The notes below the pieces were generated by a model, which was given only the letters and a program-made list of their open reading frames with translations, searched no databases and had not been told where the DNA came from. 23,316 bases of DNA from JADHUC01 sp964617665. GTDB taxonomy: Bacteria > Planctomycetota > Planctomycetia > Pirellulales > Pirellulaceae. The stretch covers positions 1-23,316 of the forward strand of contig CAZUAH010000194.1 of NCBI GenBank assembly GCA_964617665.1. The letters are read 5' to 3'. Shown here in pieces: positions 8,334-15,495 of this stretch (position 1 is the stretch's first letter; every line of letters starts with the position of its first letter). A program made the translations under genes and the position numbers.

Positions 8334-8402
8334 GGGGGGATAGGGAGAAGCGGAAATTAGGCGGATTTCCTCCTTCCTATCTCCCCTTCATTCTTCTTTT
8401 TC
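8334..8402 (+). terminator. Long imperfect hairpin with T-rich tail between the two tRNAs
   Basis: An imperfect stem of about 22 bases per arm (8334-8356 with 8365-8386, core GGAAAT/ATTTCC and GGGGATAG matched by CTATCTCCCC) is followed by the T-rich stretch TTCATTCTTCTTTTTC. It is either a terminator for tRNA-Ile or a processing hairpin in a joint transcript. No separate promoter for tRNA-Ala is obvious, which favours at least some read-through. Confidence 0.55.
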
Positions 8403-8414
8403 AGCCCATTACCT

Positions 8415-8487
8415 GGGGACGTAGCTCAATTGGGAGAGCGCCGCCCTTGCACGGCGGAGGTTGTCGGTTCGATCCCGATCGTCTCCA
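8415..8487 (+). tRNA. tRNA-Ala (anticodon UGC)
   Basis: The 73-base cloverleaf has acceptor GGGGACG/CGTCTCC with one G-U pair, D arm GCTC/GAGC, anticodon stem CCGCC/GGCGG around CTTGCAC with anticodon TGC, and T arm GTCGG/CCGAT around TTCGATC. The discriminator is A at 8487 and CCA is not encoded. It lies 90 bases after tRNA-Ile on the same strand, the order seen inside many rRNA operons. Confidence 0.97.
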
Positions 8488-8512
8488 CTCACCCCTGCTG
8501 ATGGCACATTTC

Positions 8513-8532
8513 CAGCGGTCTTCTCACCGCTG
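8513..8532. other. Hairpin 25 bases after tRNA-Ala
   Basis: CAGCGGT (8513-8519) and ACCGCTG (8526-8532) form a perfect 7-bp stem with a CTTCTC loop. No T tract follows, so it may be a weak terminator or 3'-end processing structure for the tRNA transcript. Confidence 0.4.
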
Positions 8533-8790
8533 AATCGCCGGTGGATTCTCCGCCGCCATTCATTTCTGGCTCTCTATACCATTAAATCGGGTGTCGTGGG
8601 TGTCAAAGGCTCGCTAGCATCGCTAAAATCACGCCGCATCGTTAAATTCCGCGCAACACGAAGTAGCGTATTTCCGCTAACCCGAAAGCCCAACCGACCT
8701 CCCCCGCACTAACAGTCGTCACCATGGTCGATCCTCGAATGGATTCGACTCCCGCCTGGTGACATTCAAGTCCCGTTTGGGATCACACTC

Positions 8791-8808
8791 TTCGGTTCAA
8801 GAACCGAA
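8791..8808. promoter_or_regulatory. Perfect 18-bp palindrome just upstream of the exported-protein gene
   Basis: TTCGGTTCAAGAACCGAA is an exact inverted repeat (8-bp arms, AA centre) ending 23 bases before the ATG at 8832 and 13 bases before its AGGAG ribosome-binding site. Its position would suit an operator or a 5'-leader hairpin affecting translation. The assignment rests on symmetry and position only. Confidence 0.45.
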
Positions 8809-8831
8809 TCTGACAAGAATCAGGAGATGAC

Positions 8832-9674
8832 ATGAGCTGGAAAAGAGCAATTGTATGTCTATTGTTGACGTTCTTCCTCGCAGAAGTCGCCATGGCGTGG
8901 CCGCGAATCTTGCGGCGCCGACGATCCTTCAACGGCAGCAGCTATGGGCAGGTTTATGACGACCAGTATTTGGACCTGGAGACTGCAGCGGCGATCTACG
9001 ACTGGGAGGAGATTGCGAAGATCGACGCGGCTGACTACATCCCGATCGTTCTGAACGAAGCGGTCAATGGCAAGTTAGAGGTCAAGTTGACGTGCCTGCA
9101 CAATTCGGCTGACACGCATACGATCGAGGCTGAACTGAAGGACGGTCGTGCCGAGATTCGTCACGAGAGTATCGCTCCCGGCACCATGTACCGTCTTTGC
9201 GCTGCGATCGACGGCAAGGAGCGGATATCGGGGCCGTACTTCACTGCAACGTCTGGAGACAGCTCTGAGGCCCGTGCACGCCGGCAGATCATCGTCAGGT
9301 ACTTCGAGCAGTATTGGCGGAAAGAGAACGGCTGGAGTTACCATGACACGAATTGCGAGGCAGGCTATAGGTGGGCGGTCCGACCTTACGCAAAGGTTCC
9401 CGCCTACCGTCATGGCAGCCAAAACCTTGCAGCGTTGGACAAAGACGGGATGATCCACGGCGACAAATGTGCGAATCGTTCCCACGTGTGGATGGCGCTG
9501 GCCTATGATGAGGCGACAGACGAAATCTGGTGCATCGATTCAAATTTCAACAGTACCATCATGGTGATCATTCGGCACTCAGGAGGCTGGTCTGTCGGGC
9601 ATCTGACGGACACCCATCTCCGTCGGGAGGCGAGCGTGGCTGCGGCATCGGAAAGCCAAGGACCGGCAATCTAG
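8832..9674 (+). CDS. Exported protein with a possible papain-like (CHAP/NlpC-type) core
   Basis: The 280-residue product has a signal peptide (residues 1-22, cleavage after AMA) and then a basic stretch RRRR. I do not recognise the family. Residues about 70-145 look like a beta-rich, Ig-type domain. The C-terminal half has Cys175 in NCEAGYRWAVR at the start of a helix, His218 in a strand (SHVWMALAYD) and an IDSNFN motif near 235-240. That order of Cys, His and Asp/Asn matches cysteine peptidases and amidases of the CHAP or NlpC/P60 kind, but the surrounding motifs are not close enough to claim it. The start is firm: AGGAG lies five bases before the ATG. It is flanked by a palindrome upstream and a hairpin shared with the convergent gene downstream. 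Confidence 0.8.
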   Translation: MSWKRAIVCLLLTFFLAEVAMAWPRILRRRRSFNGSSYGQVYDDQYLDLETAAAIYDWEEIAKIDAADYIPIVLNEAVNGKLEVKLTCLHNSADTHTIEAELKDGRAEIRHESIAPGTMYRLCAAIDGKERISGPYFTATSGDSSEARARRQIIVRYFEQYWRKENGWSYHDTNCEAGYRWAVRPYAKVPAYRHGSQNLAALDKDGMIHGDKCANRSHVWMALAYDEATDEIWCIDSNFNSTIMVIIRHSGGWSVGHLTDTHLRREASVAAASESQGPAI

Positions 9675-9697
9675 ATCTGCCAGGACGCTGGATTCGC

Positions 9698-9730
9698 GGC
9701 TAGGGCATGTGACTGAAACGAGCCCTAGCC
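9698..9730. terminator. Hairpin between convergent genes, possible bidirectional terminator
   Basis: GGCTAGGGC (9698-9706) and GCCCTAGCC (9722-9730) form a perfect 9-bp GC-rich stem with a 15-base loop. It lies 24 bases past the plus-strand stop at 9674 and 21 bases before the minus-strand stop at 9751. Neither side has a T tract, so the intrinsic-terminator call is tentative. Confidence 0.5.
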
Positions 9731-9750
9731 GTTGATCGACCGCGAGCCTG

Positions 9751-10260
9751 CTACTTCCACGAAACGATCTCGCCCATGGGTTTTCGCTCGCGGTCGTGAC
9801 GGTTCGCATCTTTCAACTTGGCTGGATAGCCGATGGGCAACAGGACTATCGGCTCGACTTGATCCGGCAATTCGAGTGCGATTGTGCATTGGAAGGCATC
9901 GAACGAGCAGATCCAGCAACTACCAAGGCCCGCTTCCACCGCAGCCAGGGTCATGTGGTCGACGGCGATCGCAATATCGATGTCGCAGTGGTCTTTTCCG
10001 TCCCTCCGACGCCATGCCTGTCGGTGGTCGCCGCAAGCCACTATCACTGCGGGCGTGTTGGCCTCCGCTACCCACGCCGGCGCGATTCGTTTCATCAGAT
10101 CCTTGTCCTTGATCACGATGAAACGCCACGGCTGATAGTTGCACGCCGAGGGGGCCACGCGCGCCGCTTCAAGAACGTAGAGTAACTTCTCCTCTTCGAT
10201 TGGCCGATCCTCGAACTTCCGGACCGAACAGCGACTCTTCATTAATTGCAGCAATTCCAT
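9751..10260 (-). CDS. Nitroreductase-family FMN oxidoreductase
   Basis: The 169-residue protein matches the nitroreductase family along its length. The N-terminal FMN-phosphate motif is SRCSVRKFEDRPI (residues 9-21), followed by APSACNYQPWRFIV (36-49), AVDHMTLAAVEAGLGSCWI (about 99-117) and the late PIVLLPIGYPA. Such enzymes are cytoplasmic homodimers that use NAD(P)H to reduce quinones, nitro compounds or, in some subfamilies, other substrates; sequence alone does not fix which. There is no signal peptide. It is the last gene of a likely three-gene unit, 26 bases after the propeller gene. GGAG lies about ten bases before the ATG. At 169 residues it is at the short end for the family but has both the FMN motif and the C-terminal part. 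Confidence 0.92.
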   Translation of the reverse strand: MELLQLMKSRCSVRKFEDRPIEEEKLLYVLEAARVAPSACNYQPWRFIVIKDKDLMKRIAPAWVAEANTPAVIVACGDHRQAWRRRDGKDHCDIDIAIAVDHMTLAAVEAGLGSCWICSFDAFQCTIALELPDQVEPIVLLPIGYPAKLKDANRHDRERKPMGEIVSWK

Positions 10261-10286
10261 AGCATTTCAACTCCGGGTGCGTCGGC

Positions 10287-11561
10287 TCATGTTCCTGGCC
10301 GCAGGTCGAGGCACTTCAGCATGCGAGTGTCGCGAACGTACAACAATCCCTCAGCCAATGCCGGCAATGCGCGAATCGTCGTATCGGAGAGGCGAGCCCT
10401 CGCCAATTCTTCGTATTCGTCGAAGTTGGCCTCGGCCAGTATGAGCGTACCGTCGGTCTTAGTAATCAATAGTTTGTCGCCTGCCTTCAGGAGCGTGGCA
10501 TAACCGAACGCGGGTTCTGTCCAGGCGACCTTTCGAGTCTTGGGATCGAAGCAGGTTAAGTCCGCCAGCGGCCCGTCCTGCCTTCCGTTGATGCCGAACA
10601 GATGTCCGTTGTGTTCGACGCACGTCGTGTACTGACTAGCCAGTATCTCAGCATCTTGCCACACGATCTTGGCTCCATCGTCTTCGATCTTGGCCAATAC
10701 GGAGCCGATACCGTAGCTGGCCGTGGCGAACACGTGCCCGTCGAGTACCAATGGATTGGCAGCGTTGACAGTGGGGCCGATGCGGCCAAAAGGAAACCGG
10801 AATCGCACCGCTCCGGTCGCGGGATCGATGGAAACAACGCTCAATCGTGTGACAAAGATCACGTGGCGTTTGCCGTCAATCGTGGTTGCCACGGGCGAGG
10901 AGTAGCTCGCGCGTTCGCTGGTGGCGCTCCATATCGTCTTTCCTGTGTCAGCGGAAAGAGCGATGATTCCCGCCTCTTTGGCATCGCCACCCACGTTGGC
11001 AATGACCTTGTCGCCTTCGACGATTGGGGAACTCGCCAAACCAAAGTAGCCTTCCGGAGGTTCCCCACGAAAATACTTCTTTGAGTTGAATTCCTCGTAC
11101 GTGTTTCGTTTCCAGAGAGTCTTACCATTCTGCAAGTCAAGGCATCTCAAGTCTCCCATCGCCCCGTACACGTACACGCGACCTCGATCAATGACTGGTG
11201 GTGCACGCGGGCCGTCATCGGATGTGTAGGAGGGCACGTACGCGGCGGGAAACGAGGACTTCCATAGCCTCTCCCCAGTTAATGCGTTCATTCCCTCGAC
11301 AATCTCCTCATCGTCAACTCGATGGAAGAGAACCGCCATGCCCTTGCTGACCGACACACCGGAAAACCCGCTACCGGCGTCACGCTGCCACAACACGGTA
11401 GGCCCGCCGTCTGGCCACGACGCGGCGATTCGTTCGTCGACAGCCACACCGTTGCGATTCGGTCCAAGAATCTGTGGCCAGTCGCCGGCATTGGCAAAGG
11501 GAATCGCAGCGCAAACTACAATGCATGCGAGAACCAGGGGAACAGATCGTCTACATCGCAT
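10287..11561 (-). CDS. Exported PQQ-type beta-propeller repeat protein
   Basis: The 424-residue product has a signal peptide cut near residue 25 (PFANA/GDW) and opens its mature part with DWPQILGPNRNGVA, a start I know from many planctomycete propellers. Blades are marked by D-x-x-T/N-G-x-x-x-W segments such as NALTGERLWKSSF, DLQNGKTLWKRN, SADTGKTIWSAT and DPATGAVRF. The family includes PQQ-dependent dehydrogenases and the outer-membrane assembly factor BamB; the residues that bind PQQ or a metal are not evident, so this is more likely a structural or binding propeller than a dehydrogenase. AGGA lies seven bases before the ATG. It sits between the DUF1559 and nitroreductase genes with gaps of 40 and 26 bases, suggesting joint transcription. 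Confidence 0.9.
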   Translation of the reverse strand: MRCRRSVPLVLACIVVCAAIPFANAGDWPQILGPNRNGVAVDERIAASWPDGGPTVLWQRDAGSGFSGVSVSKGMAVLFHRVDDEEIVEGMNALTGERLWKSSFPAAYVPSYTSDDGPRAPPVIDRGRVYVYGAMGDLRCLDLQNGKTLWKRNTYEEFNSKKYFRGEPPEGYFGLASSPIVEGDKVIANVGGDAKEAGIIALSADTGKTIWSATSERASYSSPVATTIDGKRHVIFVTRLSVVSIDPATGAVRFRFPFGRIGPTVNAANPLVLDGHVFATASYGIGSVLAKIEDDGAKIVWQDAEILASQYTTCVEHNGHLFGINGRQDGPLADLTCFDPKTRKVAWTEPAFGYATLLKAGDKLLITKTDGTLILAEANFDEYEELARARLSDTTIRALPALAEGLLYVRDTRMLKCLDLRPGT

Positions 11562-11601
11562 GGCACTATCCTTATGTGATCAGATGATTGCTTGATGAAT
11601 C

Positions 11602-12354
11602 CTACCGAATGAAATCGGGCACCCGATGACCGTCGGCCTTTTCTACGAATTGGCGGAGGGTATTCGTTGGCAAGTCGTTCGGGAGAATGTGGACCGAACC
11701 ATCGGCAAAGGCGACGGCGGCTCCATCGGTACGATCGCTCGAAATACAATCACCGTTCTGTGAAGCATTGATCGAAAGCGGCATTTCGCTGTAGTCGAGA
11801 TCTTTCGGTTCCGTCCAAGTCGCCTTTGAGTTGATCACTTCGACTGCAAGGAGCGTGTTGATCGTGCCGTCCACTATATCGCGCAAGTGCGCTGCTTTCG
11901 ATCCTTCAAAGATAGTCCCGGGACCCGTCAATACCATGTAGCTGGTCGTGGGGTTAGAGTCTCGACGGAACGGGTCGCGGTAAATCCACGGCAACTGATT
12001 GGCCACGGCAAGATTCCCGGGGCTGTTCCACGGCTCGGTGAAGTCGTATTGCTTGTATATTTGCTGGGTCTCCGGATCATCTACGAACTGCAACACAAGC
12101 ACTCGCCAACTGTGCATCGGTTTGCCATCTTCGTCGGGAATGTACGCCGGTGGGAAGCACAGATACGTATCGTGATAGTTGTGAAACGCCAGAGCGATTT
12201 CCTTCAGATTCTGCCTGCGCATCCGGTCGCGGTGCTTTCGTTGGATGGCCGACCCAATTAGACCGAACAGGAGGCCGGCAACGAGCATTACGGCCAGCAA
12301 CGTCAGCAAGCTGAACTGCAGTGGACGATTTGCGAACGGAGAGGACTTCGGCAT
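11602..12354 (-). CDS. DUF1559-family protein with an N-terminal membrane anchor
   Basis: The 250-residue protein has a single hydrophobic segment at about residues 14-36 (FSLLTLLAVMLVAGLLFGL), then QNLKEIALAFHNYHDTYLCF, the classical start of the DUF1559 domain, and near the C-terminus VAFADGSVHILPN, the family's His-x9-Asp-Gly-type region. DUF1559 is expanded in planctomycetes and related to type II secretion pseudopilins. Here the usual prepilin cleavage motif (GFTLVE) is absent and replaced by a plain anchor, and at 250 residues it is shorter than most members. It is probably the first gene of an operon with the propeller and nitroreductase genes. No clear Shine-Dalgarno sequence precedes the ATG. 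Confidence 0.9.
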   Translation of the reverse strand: MPKSSPFANRPLQFSLLTLLAVMLVAGLLFGLIGSAIQRKHRDRMRRQNLKEIALAFHNYHDTYLCFPPAYIPDEDGKPMHSWRVLVLQFVDDPETQQIYKQYDFTEPWNSPGNLAVANQLPWIYRDPFRRDSNPTTSYMVLTGPGTIFEGSKAAHLRDIVDGTINTLLAVEVINSKATWTEPKDLDYSEMPLSINASQNGDCISSDRTDGAAVAFADGSVHILPNDLPTNTLRQFVEKADGHRVPDFIR

Positions 12355-12771
12355 AGGAGGATTTCCCGCTCTTCCCGGCGTCTCAAGGCGAAAGCTGGCG
12401 GTGAACTTCTTCGATGATCATATCTTCGTTTTCAGGAGCCTATATCGTCGGCAGTCCGTAGGACAACCTCGCGTCGCCCCGATCGGGAGTCCCAACGCAC
12501 TTCGCCAGGACGGCGTTTGTTCTGGCTGCCCACGTCACGGTCTCTGTGGCCTTCACCTGCGGCTTGGCGAGAGGAAACTCGACATCAAGACTAGCACTGA
12601 AGAAAGAAACGGGTATCTTGGACACATGCCTTTCTCCTTTCTGTCTCCACGCATGGGGGAGTTGACGATATCGGCAGTCATTGTACACGCTGGCCGGTGT
12701 TCCCGTCTCCACGTCCACACAGTGTTTTCCATTAGCCCCGCACATTGCCCTCCTTTGTCACGACATCAAGC
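12355..12771. other. Divergent intergenic region
   Basis: These 417 bases lie between the divergently transcribed DUF1559 and polyferredoxin genes and so should hold both promoters. I could not identify convincing hexamers. One short open frame with a ribosome-binding site, at 12440-12625 on the minus strand, is listed separately. Confidence 0.4.
12440..12625 (-). CDS. Possible small protein (61 residues), uncertain
   Basis: A GTG at 12625 starts a 61-codon frame (MSKIPVSFFSASLDVEF... ending SYGLPTI) preceded by GGAG at eight bases. The product is mostly polar, with a single cysteine and no signal peptide or membrane segment. The same frame is open for another 40 codons upstream, and an ATG two bases earlier opens a 24-codon frame from the same ribosome-binding site. 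It could be a genuine small gene, a leader, or chance. I recognise no homologue. Confidence 0.25.
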   Translation of the reverse strand: MSKIPVSFFSASLDVEFPLAKPQVKATETVTWAARTNAVLAKCVGTPDRGDARLSYGLPTI

Positions 12772-15177
12772 ATGAAAGCAACGGTAATCGGTATCGGGAT
12801 CGCCCTTCTGGGCATCGGCGGTATGGTGTCCGCCGTAGTTCGAAGCATCCTCCACGGGCAGAATTTCGACGAACTTGACATTGTGCTTATGGCTGCCCGG
12901 GCTGTACTCGTGATAACGGGGATCATCATCACGATTTGGTCGTTCAGCAAAACGCGGCGAAGCCAGGGGTGGATGCGGCTAGATTGGTTTCTTCCGGCCA
13001 TCAGCAGGAGGTCTGCAGGAAAGGCGGACGTCGCGATAAGGACAATCAAGTGGCTCGCCCCCACGTTCTTGTCGTCACCAGTGCGACGCGTAATTCAAGT
13101 CAGCTTCTTTTTCTTGTTCTTGATCCTGTTCTTCTACGTCTGTTGGCCCTACAACGCGCGCCCGTTGCCGCCCGGGAAGGTCTCGACAGGTTGGACACTC
13201 GAGGAGATTGACCAACAGGATCAGTTTCGATTCCGAGCCGCAACGCCCTTCGATTGGCCGTCGGAAGAAGGCCAAGCTGTGCACGCGGTTGACGCGAGTG
13301 AATCAGACGAAGTACAAGGCTATGTAGCCCCCTTTACCCTCGTCACCGCCAGTGACGGCCGTGTTGTGCTGAAACCCAACGGCGACCTGTCGCCGGAACA
13401 GTTTGATCGATTCTTGCTTGGGGATGGCCCTTGGGCTCTGCATGAATCGCAGCCCGGCGTCTGGCCGTCTCACTATACGGACAATCTGGACCGCAAGCAG
13501 TTTGTCCCGGTCGAGATTTTCCTGGCCATTGACCCGCTGGTGAGTCTATCCACTTCGATCGCTGCCCGCAGTTGGATCTGGTCGCTCGCGTGCGCTGGCA
13601 TCATCTTGGTGGTTTCGTTACTGATACCACGTGGCTTCTGTGGCTACGTTTGCCCGCTGGGGACGACCATTGATTTGTTCGATTGGGCGATAGCGGGCCG
13701 CGTGAAGCGTTTTCGCGTGAGCGCGAACGGCTGGTGGGTCCACGTCAAGTATTACTTGCTCGTAGGTACGTTGATCTGTGCCATCTTCGGTGTGCTTGTG
13801 TCCGGCTATGTATCCGCCATTCCCGTGATCACGCGGGCGGTGATGTATCTTGGCGAACCTCTCCAGACCGGAATCATGCGCGGTTGGCATTTGATCGTGC
13901 CCATGAACGCAGGCCATTTCGTCTCGATTGGCCTTTTTGTGATCGTCCTTCTGTTGGGTTTCCTGAAGCCGCGGTTTTGGTGCAAGTACGTTTGTCCCAG
14001 CGGTGCCGTCTTCTCGCTGGGCAATCTGTTGCGTCTCACCGCTCGTAAGGTCGAATCGACTTGCATTCACTGTTACAAATGTGTCGAGGTTTGCCCCTTT
14101 GATGCGATCAAGAATGACTTCACGACGCGCGGAACGGATTGCACGTTTTGTCAAACCTGTGGCGGAGTCTGCCCGAGCCATTCGATCAAGTTCGTCGAAC
14201 GCTGGCATTCGATTGAATTGAAGCCAAGGAACATGCCACCGACGAACGAAACCGCTATCGGCCGCCGCGGCTTCCTATCAGCGGCCGTCGGCACAGCCGC
14301 CGCCGTGGCAGGTGGTGCAGGTCTGGCCGCTGCGACCAGGACTTACGGCGCGAAGCTCGACGCCCCAGGCTCGCTGTGCCCCGTGCGAGCGCCCGGCAGC
14401 GTTCCTGAACGTGAATTCCTCCGAATGTGCATCCGCTGCGGCGAGTGTCTGAAGGTGTGCCCGTACAACGTGCTGCAGCCAATGGGCTTTGACCAGGGGC
14501 TGGAAGGGCTGTGGACGCCGCAGGTGGCGGCGGACCATGCGGGATGCGCGCCGAGCTGCAACACGTGCGGGCAGGTGTGTCCGACCGGCGCAATCCGGCC
14601 GGTGCCGCTGGAGGAGAAGAAAGTCGCTCGCATGGGTTTGGCAGTCGTGAACGAAACGACGTGCCTACCGTTTGCGAATCGTCAAGCTTGCGAAGAGTGC
14701 GTGGACGAGTGTAAACAGGCTGGCTATGACGCAATCGAGTTCACACGGGTTCATACCGAAGTGGACGAAGAGGGCACGCCCGTCGAAGGCAGCGGCCACA
14801 TCGCCCCGGTTGTGCTGGCCGACAAATGCGTCGGCTGCGGCCTCTGCCAGATGAGCTGCTATCGAGTCAACGTCAAGAAGGAGAACCTGCTTGACGGCTC
14901 CGCCATCATTATTGAAGCGGGCGAGGGCAAAGAAGACCGTCTGATGACCGGTTCGTACATCGAGCTGCGCGAGCAGGAAACCAGGCAGCGCGAGGCGGAA
15001 CGCCAGCGAGCACTTGGCGACACGGGTAGCGATTTCTTTGTCCCGGAGACCGATGGCGGTTCATCGGATCCTTTCGGAACGGGCGCCGGGCCGGTCATCG
15101 TCGACCAGCCAACAGGCAAGAGTAGCGACGACGATCCCATGCCACTGAAAGTCATTGAAGACGATCCCTTCCACTAG
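12772..15177 (+). CDS. Fused NapH-NapG-like membrane polyferredoxin
   Basis: Starting at the ATG at 12772 the protein has 801 residues; an in-frame TTG at 12745 is less attractive, and neither has a clear ribosome-binding site. Residues 1-130 carry three membrane helices, followed by an extracytoplasmic-looking stretch to about 265. The next part resembles NapH: further helices, two CxxxCP motifs (cysteines near 290/294 and 404/408) and two 4Fe-4S motifs (near 431-441 and 457-467). At 498-499 a twin arginine (GRRGFLSAAVG) begins a Tat-like hydrophobic segment, and the rest resembles NapG with four Cys clusters near 553-563, 592-603, 631-647 and 686-696. The tail is acidic. NapH and NapG pass electrons from quinol towards periplasmic nitrate reductase; here no reductase gene adjoins, so the acceptor is unknown. 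The fusion order H then G places the Tat motif inside the chain. Confidence 0.85.
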   Translation: MKATVIGIGIALLGIGGMVSAVVRSILHGQNFDELDIVLMAARAVLVITGIIITIWSFSKTRRSQGWMRLDWFLPAISRRSAGKADVAIRTIKWLAPTFLSSPVRRVIQVSFFFLFLILFFYVCWPYNARPLPPGKVSTGWTLEEIDQQDQFRFRAATPFDWPSEEGQAVHAVDASESDEVQGYVAPFTLVTASDGRVVLKPNGDLSPEQFDRFLLGDGPWALHESQPGVWPSHYTDNLDRKQFVPVEIFLAIDPLVSLSTSIAARSWIWSLACAGIILVVSLLIPRGFCGYVCPLGTTIDLFDWAIAGRVKRFRVSANGWWVHVKYYLLVGTLICAIFGVLVSGYVSAIPVITRAVMYLGEPLQTGIMRGWHLIVPMNAGHFVSIGLFVIVLLLGFLKPRFWCKYVCPSGAVFSLGNLLRLTARKVESTCIHCYKCVEVCPFDAIKNDFTTRGTDCTFCQTCGGVCPSHSIKFVERWHSIELKPRNMPPTNETAIGRRGFLSAAVGTAAAVAGGAGLAAATRTYGAKLDAPGSLCPVRAPGSVPEREFLRMCIRCGECLKVCPYNVLQPMGFDQGLEGLWTPQVAADHAGCAPSCNTCGQVCPTGAIRPVPLEEKKVARMGLAVVNETTCLPFANRQACEECVDECKQAGYDAIEFTRVHTEVDEEGTPVEGSGHIAPVVLADKCVGCGLCQMSCYRVNVKKENLLDGSAIIIEAGEGKEDRLMTGSYIELREQETRQREAERQRALGDTGSDFFVPETDGGSSDPFGTGAGPVIVDQPTGKSSDDDPMPLKVIEDDPFH

Positions 15178-15194
15178 AGCCAGTCTTCAAATAC

Positions 15195-15268
15195 GTAGTG
15201 GTGGCTTCCAGCCGCCATTGAGAGACCTGGATTTCTCCGAAAACGTGGCGGCTGGAAGCCACCACTAC
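15195..15268. repeat. 22-bp perfect inverted repeat (GGTGGCTTCCAGCCGCC type)
   Basis: The left arm 15195-15216 (core GTGGTGGCTTCCAGCCGCC) is matched exactly by its reverse complement at 15247-15268, around a 30-base centre. It starts 18 bases after the polyferredoxin stop codon, so it may also act as a transcription terminator, although no T tract follows. The size and perfect arms suggest a dispersed genomic repeat or small non-autonomous element. I cannot see other full copies in this window. Confidence 0.85.
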
Positions 15269-15269
15269 C

Positions 15270-15279
15270 NNNNNNNNNN
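15270..15279. other. Assembly gap (10 N)
   Basis: Ten undetermined bases immediately follow the right arm of the inverted repeat. The size is probably a placeholder, so the true distance between the flanking genes is unknown. Confidence 0.98.
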
Positions 15280-15495
15280 GGGAACTGCTGGATAGTTGAT
15301 GGAGGAACTCACCCCCATTCAACCACCTGTTTCCCCCCAAACCGGGGGCGCGGCCACCCCACCACTACCAAATATGGCGCGATTCCTGCTTTCGAAGACT
15401 GTCTCGTAGTCGCGTTCTCCGTGGCTGCAGAATCATCGCCAACGTCTGTTCCAGTCAACGCAGCCCGAGACACCACTTCTCCGCTGCCTCGTGCA

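Larger units (their letters stand above)
8488..8831. other. Intergenic region after tRNA-Ala
   Basis: This 344-base stretch contains no 5S or 23S rRNA sequence that I recognise and no credible gene. It holds two symmetrical elements, listed separately at 8513-8532 and 8791-8808. The part between them looks unstructured. Confidence 0.5.
15178..15495. other. Gene-free region with inverted repeat and assembly gap
   Basis: This 318-base stretch separates the convergent polyferredoxin and sigma-partner genes. It holds the inverted repeat and the N run listed separately, a CCCCC/GGGGG mini-hairpin at 15334-15348, and at 15352-15369 a degenerate echo of the repeat arm (GCCACCCCACCACTACC). No gene is supported. 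Confidence 0.6.

Noticed and set aside
8251..8487. Idea that the tRNA pair marks a 16S-23S spacer
   Set aside because: No 16S, 23S or 5S sequence is recognisable on either side; exported-protein genes flank the pair within a few hundred bases.
8461..8712. Plus-strand open frame beginning inside tRNA-Ala
   Set aside because: Its start overlaps the tRNA and the product is Arg/Ser-rich without motifs, so it is a chance frame.
12745..12771. TTG at 12745 as the start of the polyferredoxin
   Set aside because: It would add nine polar residues before the first hydrophobic segment and has no ribosome-binding site; the ATG at 12772 sits directly at the membrane segment, although it too lacks a clear site.
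15195..15268. Possible insertion sequence bounded by the inverted repeat
   Set aside because: The interior is only 30 bases and contains no transposase, and no target-site duplication can be assessed beside the gap.
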